Part shown: piece by piece, positions 59,642 through 64,000 of the stretch | Layout of the letters: the number at the start of each line of letters is the position of its first letter | How positions within the stretch are numbered: the stretch's first letter is position 1 | Source of the DNA: CBDAPX01 sp965198725 | GTDB lineage: Bacteria; Pseudomonadota; Alphaproteobacteria; Rhodobacterales; Rhodobacteraceae | Direction: 5' to 3' | Length of the DNA stretch: 64,000 nucleotides | Assembly (NCBI GenBank): GCA_965198725.1 | Contig: CBDAPX010000002.1 | Location: 496,001-560,000 of the forward strand | Translations under genes and position numbers: made by a program | Notes under the pieces: model-generated | What the model saw: the letters and a program-made list of their open reading frames with translations, nothing else | The model's database searches: none | Told to the model about the DNA's origin: nothing

Positions 59642-60496
59642 ATGATACCCCCGATCATTGCAGGAGTGGCGCTTGTTGCCATTTCAGCCCTGTTTTTCAG
59701 CTCCGCCGGTATATTTGCCAAGCTCATTCCCGAAACTGCTTGGGATATCCTGTTTTGGCGCGGGCTGGCGGCGGCCAGCCTGATCCTGGCTTATCTTGGG
59801 GTCACCGGGCGACTTCGCCCCCAACTGCGCGGCATGACATGGCCGGGCATGGCCGTCGCGGTGATGTATGGGCTGGGGTCGATTGCTTTTATTCAGGCGT
59901 TCAAGCTGACATCCGTGACCCATGTCGTTCTGATTTACGCCGCAGCGCCGTTTCTCGCGGCGCTCTTGGGTTGGCTCACTTTGGGCGAAGTGCCGGGCCG
60001 CCGGACGTTGATCGCCAGCGGCGTCAGCCTTGCTGGCGTTTGCATCATCCTCTGGGGGTCGGGACAATCCCTGTCCGGGGGCGGATTGACGGGCGATCTG
60101 CTGGCCCTTTTCATGACGCTGATGCTGGCCGGGGCCATGGTGACCTATCGCCGCTGGCCCGATACGCCCGCCGGGTTGCCCGCGGCGTTGTCATCGGTCT
60201 TTGTCATGCCCTTTGCCGCGGCGATCGGAGCGCCTTTTGACGTGCCAACGTCAAGCATGGGCCTGATCCTGATCTTTGGCTGCGTCTTTGCCTTGGCCTC
60301 TGTTTTGCTCGCAGAAGGAGCGCGCCGCCTGCCGCCGGCTGACACGGCGCTGATCTCGACATTGGAAACGCCACTGGCCCCGATCCTCGCTTGGTTTATC
60401 CTGGCCGAACATCCGGATGCCCATGCCGTGACCGGCGGGGCCATGATCCTTGGCGCAGTGATTTGGTCTCAGAGCCGCAGCCGCGCCACCGCATAG
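59642..60496 (+). CDS. EamA/DMT-family transporter
   Basis: A 284-residue protein with ten spans: IIAGVALVAISALFFSSAGI, WDILFWRGLAAASLILAYLG, then FKLTSVTHVVLIYAAAPFLA (first repeat end) and the second repeat LLALFMTLMLAGAMVTYRRW to TPLAPILAWFILAEHPDAHA. The residues around APFLAALLGWLTLGEVPG are EamA-like. ATG 59642 with GAGGACC upstream is the start rather than the longer frame. It is controlled perhaps by the divergent WYL gene. End overlaps the MFS gene by 28 bases, convergent. Confidence 0.87.
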   Translation: MIPPIIAGVALVAISALFFSSAGIFAKLIPETAWDILFWRGLAAASLILAYLGVTGRLRPQLRGMTWPGMAVAVMYGLGSIAFIQAFKLTSVTHVVLIYAAAPFLAALLGWLTLGEVPGRRTLIASGVSLAGVCIILWGSGQSLSGGGLTGDLLALFMTLMLAGAMVTYRRWPDTPAGLPAALSSVFVMPFAAAIGAPFDVPTSSMGLILIFGCVFALASVLLAEGARRLPPADTALISTLETPLAPILAWFILAEHPDAHAVTGGAMILGAVIWSQSRSRATA

Positions 60497-61752
60497 ACCC
60501 AAATCAAGCCCATGCCACCCGCGCCAATCAAGTAAGGCAGACGCAATGCCGCTTCGCGCCCGAGGGATGGTTCGGCCAACGCCACCAAGCCACCACCGAC
60601 CAGTGCTCCGATCGGCATCATGCCCCAGCCAAAGAACCGGTACAGGCTGTTGACCCGCCCCAAAAGTGCGTCCGGGATCAACCGTTGCCGGTAACTGACC
60701 GTGACAACGTTCCACAGCAAGGCCGCAAACATCTCCAGAAACAGGGCGACGGCCACGATCCAGACCGTCGGAGCCATCCAGATCGCCAGCATTGCAGCCG
60801 CAATCAGCGGCAGGGCCAGAAACAAGGCCCGGGTCGCGCCCACCCGGGCCGCGATGCGGGGCGATACAACACCGCCGACGACGCCGCCAGCCGCACCTGC
60901 GGTCAGCAAAAGCCCATGCTGCGCCGCACTCAGGCCCATGACGTCCTGTGAATAGAGAACCAGAACGGTCATCGTCATCAAGGACAGCGCGTTCATGCAG
61001 CCCAGCATCACGGCCAATCGCAAAACCACCACATGGGCCCAAAGCCAGGCGATCCCTTCCTTTGCTTCGGTCAGGACAGACCGCCGCGCCGGTTGCACGC
61101 GTGGCGTTAACGTCATGCACCACACCAACGCGGCCGCCAGCGTAAAGCTGACCGCGTCTACCGCAAAGGGCGCCGGTATCGCCAATGCGATCAACACACC
61201 GGCCAACGGTGGGCCAACAAACGAGCCCATGATCTGTTCAATGCTCCAGATCTGCCCATTTGCCCGCTCCAGCGCGTCGCGCGGCACCACAGCGGGCAAT
61301 ACCGTTTGCGCAGCATTGTCCCGCAACACTTCAAATGACCCAAGCAGGAAGGCCAGAACACTCAGCCCGGTGATGTAAAAACCTTCGCGGCCCGGCGGAA
61401 AGTCCGGGATCGTCAAGATCAGCGCGATGACCCCGCAGGTCAGCGCCATCCGGACCAGGTCGGCCTGAACCATCAATTGCCGCCGGTCCAATCGATCGGT
61501 CCAGACGCCAGCCGGGATTGAAAACAAAAACCAGGGCAGACGGGTCGCAAAGGCCACAATACCGATCAGGATGGGGTCACGCGTGATCAAACTGGCCAGC
61601 CACGGGAAGGCCAGGGCCGATATGCCGTCGCCAAGATTGGAAATGGCCGAGGCGGAAAACAAAAAGCGATAATTCGGAAGTGTCCAAAGCCGTACCATGC
61701 CGTCATAGGCAAAGTCGGACAAAGCGGTGTCAATTGAAAAAGCGCTTTTCAC
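60469..61752 (-). CDS. MFS transporter (enterobactin-exporter-like)
   Basis: A 427-residue major facilitator with 11-12 spans. Family landmarks are NYRFLFSASAISNLGDGISA, the loop 2-3 motif AGVWTDRLDRRQLMVQADLV and loop 8-9 region ISPRIAARVGATRALFLALP. Such transporters export siderophores, drugs or metabolites; no siderophore genes are nearby, so substrate is open. The start is ATG 61752, with ATG 61698 (MVRLWTLPNY) as an alternative, shorter by 18 residues. A 197-base gap precedes argD on the other side. Confidence 0.87.
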   Translation of the reverse strand: MKSAFSIDTALSDFAYDGMVRLWTLPNYRFLFSASAISNLGDGISALAFPWLASLITRDPILIGIVAFATRLPWFLFSIPAGVWTDRLDRRQLMVQADLVRMALTCGVIALILTIPDFPPGREGFYITGLSVLAFLLGSFEVLRDNAAQTVLPAVVPRDALERANGQIWSIEQIMGSFVGPPLAGVLIALAIPAPFAVDAVSFTLAAALVWCMTLTPRVQPARRSVLTEAKEGIAWLWAHVVVLRLAVMLGCMNALSLMTMTVLVLYSQDVMGLSAAQHGLLLTAGAAGGVVGGVVSPRIAARVGATRALFLALPLIAAAMLAIWMAPTVWIVAVALFLEMFAALLWNVVTVSYRQRLIPDALLGRVNSLYRFFGWGMMPIGALVGGGLVALAEPSLGREAALRLPYLIGAGGMGLIWVYAVARLRL

Positions 61753-61949
61753 CGGCCATTGAATGCGCTATCCGGCTGCGCATGATCAAAAACGCACATA
61801 AACCTTTTTTGCGACGCCGACGCTAATCCCGCGTTTCGGAGCCTTTTGATCTTTGCGCGCCCAATTGGGCGCATCCTCTTTCCAAATCGTTGACGACACC
61901 GCCCGGGTCAGGCACCCATAGGGCCTATGTTTATGCAAAGGATGATCCC

Positions 61950-63125
61950 ATGATCCCGTCCATTCTGCCGACTTACAATCGCGCTGATCTCAGCTTTGTC
62001 AAAGGCGAAGGCGCCTGGCTGACCGAGGCGGATGGCCGACGCTTTCTGGATCTGGGATCCGGCATCGCCGTGAACGCGCTGGGCCACGCTCATCCTGCTT
62101 TGGTGGCGGCCCTGACGGATCAGGCCAATGCACTTTGGCATGTGTCAAATCTCTATCAGATCCCGCAGCAACAGGATCTTGCCGACAAACTGGTGGCAAG
62201 CACCTTTGCCGATACGGTGTTCTTTACCAATTCAGGCACCGAAGCCTGCGAACTGGCCGTGAAAATGGCCCGCAAATACTGGTTCGAAAGGGGGCATCCC
62301 GAAAAGGTAGAGATCATCACCTTCGAAGGGTCGTTTCACGGTCGGTCCTCGGCGGGCATCGCCGCGGCCGGATCCGAAAAGATGACCCATGGCTTTGGCC
62401 CGCTTTTACCCGGGTTCGTCCATCTGCCGTGGTTTGACCATGATGCGATCGAGGCCGCGATTTCAGAGGCCACCGCCGCCATTCTGATCGAACCCGTACA
62501 GGGAGAGTGCGGCATCCGCCCGGTGCCGGATCAATGCCTCAAAGGTCTGCGCGATCTGTGCGATCAGCATGACATTCTGTTGATCCTTGACGAAGTCCAA
62601 TGTGGCATGGGGCGGACCGGCAAACTCTTTGCCCATGAATGGGCCGGTATCGAACCTGACATCATGATGGTGGCAAAGGGCATCGGCGGTGGTTTCCCAC
62701 TGGGCGCGGTTCTGGCCACGCAGGATGCAGCATCCGGGATGACCGCAGGAACGCACGGGTCGACCTATGGCGGCAACCCGCTCGGCTGTGCCGTTGGCTC
62801 CGCCGTAATGGACCATGTCGCCAATCCCGACTTCCTGGCGGAAGTGAACCGCAAATCCGCCCTGCTGCGCCAAAAGCTGGAAAGTCTGGTGGCCCTCCAT
62901 CCAGAGGTGTTCGAAGAGGTGCGCGGTGCAGGCCTCATGCTGGGCCTGAAATGCAAGATTGCCAACATCGACGTGGTCAATGCGGGCTACGCCCATCAGG
63001 TCATTACGGTTCCAGCCGCTGACAATGTCGTCCGCCTGTTACCCCCTTTGACGCTCACGGATCAGGATATCTCCGAAGCCCTGACCCGCCTTGACCTCGC
63101 AGCTGGCAGCCTTGTGGCCGCCTGA
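61950..63125 (+). CDS. argD: Acetylornithine/succinyldiaminopimelate aminotransferase
   Basis: A 391-residue class III PLP aminotransferase; makes N-acetylornithine in arginine synthesis and may serve lysine synthesis. Motifs are FLDLGSGIAVNALGHAHPAL, FFTNSGTEACELAVKMARKY, ILDEVQCGMGRTGKLFAHEW with the Asp, and the PLP Lys in MMVAKGIGGGFPLGAVL. ATG 61950 (MIPSILPTYNR) after AAAGGATGA is the start; an upstream frame is not needed. It leads argF by 74 bases with a hairpin repeat between, as argD-argF in Rhodobacterales. Confidence 0.95.
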   Translation: MIPSILPTYNRADLSFVKGEGAWLTEADGRRFLDLGSGIAVNALGHAHPALVAALTDQANALWHVSNLYQIPQQQDLADKLVASTFADTVFFTNSGTEACELAVKMARKYWFERGHPEKVEIITFEGSFHGRSSAGIAAAGSEKMTHGFGPLLPGFVHLPWFDHDAIEAAISEATAAILIEPVQGECGIRPVPDQCLKGLRDLCDQHDILLILDEVQCGMGRTGKLFAHEWAGIEPDIMMVAKGIGGGFPLGAVLATQDAASGMTAGTHGSTYGGNPLGCAVGSAVMDHVANPDFLAEVNRKSALLRQKLESLVALHPEVFEEVRGAGLMLGLKCKIANIDVVNAGYAHQVITVPAADNVVRLLPPLTLTDQDISEALTRLDLAAGSLVAA

Positions 63126-63127
63126 TC

Positions 63128-63171
63128 TTCTTCTCTTGAGAAATACTCCGGGGTCCGGGGCAGCGCCCCGG
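63128..63171. repeat. REP-like intergenic element, copy 2
   Basis: TTCTTCTCTTGAGAAATACT, CCGGGGT and then CCGGGGC-AGC-GCCCCGG (63155-63171, 7-base perfect stem). Resembles the element at 19031-19098 in its AAATAC-CGGGG head and GGGGC/GCCCC hairpin. Located between argD and argF; it may affect relative expression. Confidence 0.5.
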
Positions 63172-63199
63172 TCCGGACCAAACCCAAAAAGACGCCGAA

Positions 63200-64000
63200 A
63201 TGAACCATTTTCTCGATATCCACAAAACCGATGCAACGGCCTTGCGGCAAATGATCGACCACGCACGCGCTATGAAAGACGCCCGCGCGGGTCAGCCCAA
63301 GGGGATGCCGGATGCCGAACAGCCACTCGCAGGCCATGTCGTGGCGCTCATCTTCGAAAAGCCTTCGACCCGGACACGGGTCAGCTTTGACGTCGGCGTC
63401 CGCCAGATGGGTGGTCAAACGCTTGTCCTGTCGGGCAGTGAAATGCAACTGGGCCATGGCGAAACCATCGCCGACACAGCACGCGTCATGTCCCGTTTCG
63501 TCGATTTGATCATGATCCGAACCTTCGATGAAAGCGTCTTGCTGGAACTGGCCGAGCATGCCACCGTGCCGGTCATCAACGGTCTGACGGACCGCACGCA
63601 TCCTTGCCAGATTATGGCCGATATCATGACGTTCGAAGAACATCGCGGTCCCATTGCTGGGAAAAAAGTGACTTGGTGCGGCGATGGGAACAACGTGTTT
63701 TCCTCCTTCCTGCACGGCGCGGCGCAATTCGGGTTCGACGTTACCTTTGCCGGTCCGCCAGAGCTGGATCCGGAGGATGAATTTGTCGGTTTGGCCCGCA
63801 AGGCCGGGTGCCGTGTCGAAATTGAGCGCGATCCGGTCAAGGCCGTTGAGGGCGCGGACCTAGTCGTCACCGACACCTGGGTGTCGATGCATGACAGTCA
63901 GTCGACCAAGGAGCGCCGGCACAATCTGTTGCGCGGGTATCAGGTCAATGAAGAGCTGATGACCCACGCCAAACCGGACGCCTTATTCATGCATTGCCTG
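63200..64000 (+). CDS. argF: Ornithine carbamoyltransferase (3' end outside window)
   Basis: The frame runs from ATG 63200 off the right edge, 267 residues so far. Joins carbamoyl phosphate (from CarAB) and ornithine to citrulline. Diagnostic regions are IFEKPSTRTRVSFDVGVRQM, the carbamoyl-phosphate site; HPCQIMADIMTFEEH; WCGDGNNVFSSFLHGAAQFG; DTWVSMHDS, the ornithine SMG-like loop; and the last visible FMHCL, the catalytic HCLP. Starts MNHFLDIHKTDATAL. Downstream of argD. Confidence 0.96.
   Translation, partial: MNHFLDIHKTDATALRQMIDHARAMKDARAGQPKGMPDAEQPLAGHVVALIFEKPSTRTRVSFDVGVRQMGGQTLVLSGSEMQLGHGETIADTARVMSRFVDLIMIRTFDESVLLELAEHATVPVINGLTDRTHPCQIMADIMTFEEHRGPIAGKKVTWCGDGNNVFSSFLHGAAQFGFDVTFAGPPELDPEDEFVGLARKAGCRVEIERDPVKAVEGADLVVTDTWVSMHDSQSTKERRHNLLRGYQVNEELMTHAKPDALFMHCL

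Noticed and set aside
1..64000. tRNA, rRNA and CRISPR arrays
   Set aside because: No conserved tRNA TpsiC or anticodon arms were seen in gaps, no rRNA-like region, and no evenly spaced direct repeats.

Overview
The window looks like chromosomal DNA from a marine-type alphaproteobacterium of the Rhodobacterales (Roseobacter group). This rests on gene content and gene pairs typical of that order: Hsp20 next to DUF1150, trxB divergent from an Lrp-type regulator, a GcrA cell-cycle regulator, a Hint-domain protein, DUF1467, DUF6455, CsaA and YdcH/DUF465 proteins. The sequence is mostly close to 60% GC with very tight packing and many 4-bp ATGA or TTGA overlaps. No rRNA, tRNA, CRISPR array, insertion sequence or prophage was found. 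About 70 genes can be supported, including three of 29 to 51 codons.

Layout. 1-7.5 kb: a partial ribbon-helix-helix-like protein, a DMT exporter, a secreted lipase-like hydrolase coupled to a lone phnM, purE-purK, a heat-shock operon (hsp20, DUF1150, phzF) behind a sigma-32-like promoter, and a GT10 fucosyltransferase-like gene. 7.6-12 kb is rearranged. An ACR3 arsenite-efflux gene is cut in half and runs tail-to-tail into a sulfate-activation gene (ATP sulfurylase plus APS kinase) that carries an N-terminal MarR-EPS-like winged helix. Next is a membrane, ferredoxin and adenylate-cyclase gene broken by a frameshift. 12-24.6 kb: trxB/lrp, a Hint protein, a 51-aa basic protein, lgt-midA-pgeF, ubiK, ybjN, proC-csaA-hydroxyacid dehydrogenase, tdk, a possible phage-CII-like regulator and a FabH-like synthase. 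24.8-35.6 kb: a large secreted protein of unknown function, an iota-type carbonic anhydrase, a 29-aa lipoprotein, carB, pabB, a cyclopropane-fatty-acid synthase-like gene and aspS. 35.7-45.9 kb: a DUF1800/DUF1501 secreted pair of lower GC, a response regulator coupled to a 29-aa membrane protein, mce, DUF1467-pabC, a CysZ-like protein, a nitroreductase, a histone-deacetylase-like amidohydrolase, an M48 lipoprotein, and a DUF6455 gene behind a perfect FNR box. 45.9-52.2 kb: rimO, then a surface-polysaccharide block on one strand (kpsT, kpsE-like, kdsA, phosphomannomutase). 52.4-64 kb: nhaA, a frameshifted uracil-DNA-glycosylase-family gene, sseB, gcrA, an ABC-2 permease, a cytochrome P450, two DMT transporters, a WYL regulator, an MFS transporter, argD and the start of argF.

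Functional links. purE/purK, carB, proC, argD, argF, pabB and pabC cover purine, carbamoyl phosphate, proline, arginine and folate synthesis. kpsT/kpsE with kdsA and the hexose-phosphate mutase point to a KDO-linked capsule export system whose permease is outside the window. The sulfate-activation gene would make PAPS, and its EPS-type regulatory domain suggests a link to sulfated surface polysaccharide.

Four genes carry apparent single-lesion defects: the cyclase, the 5' end of rimO, the UDG-family gene, and an in-frame amber codon in kpsE. Three are one-base changes in or beside short homopolymers, so sequencing error must be excluded before reading them as gene decay. The most unusual candidates are the MarR-Sat-CysC fusion, the acr3/sat junction, the gcrA leader hairpin, and the coupled 29-aa membrane protein.
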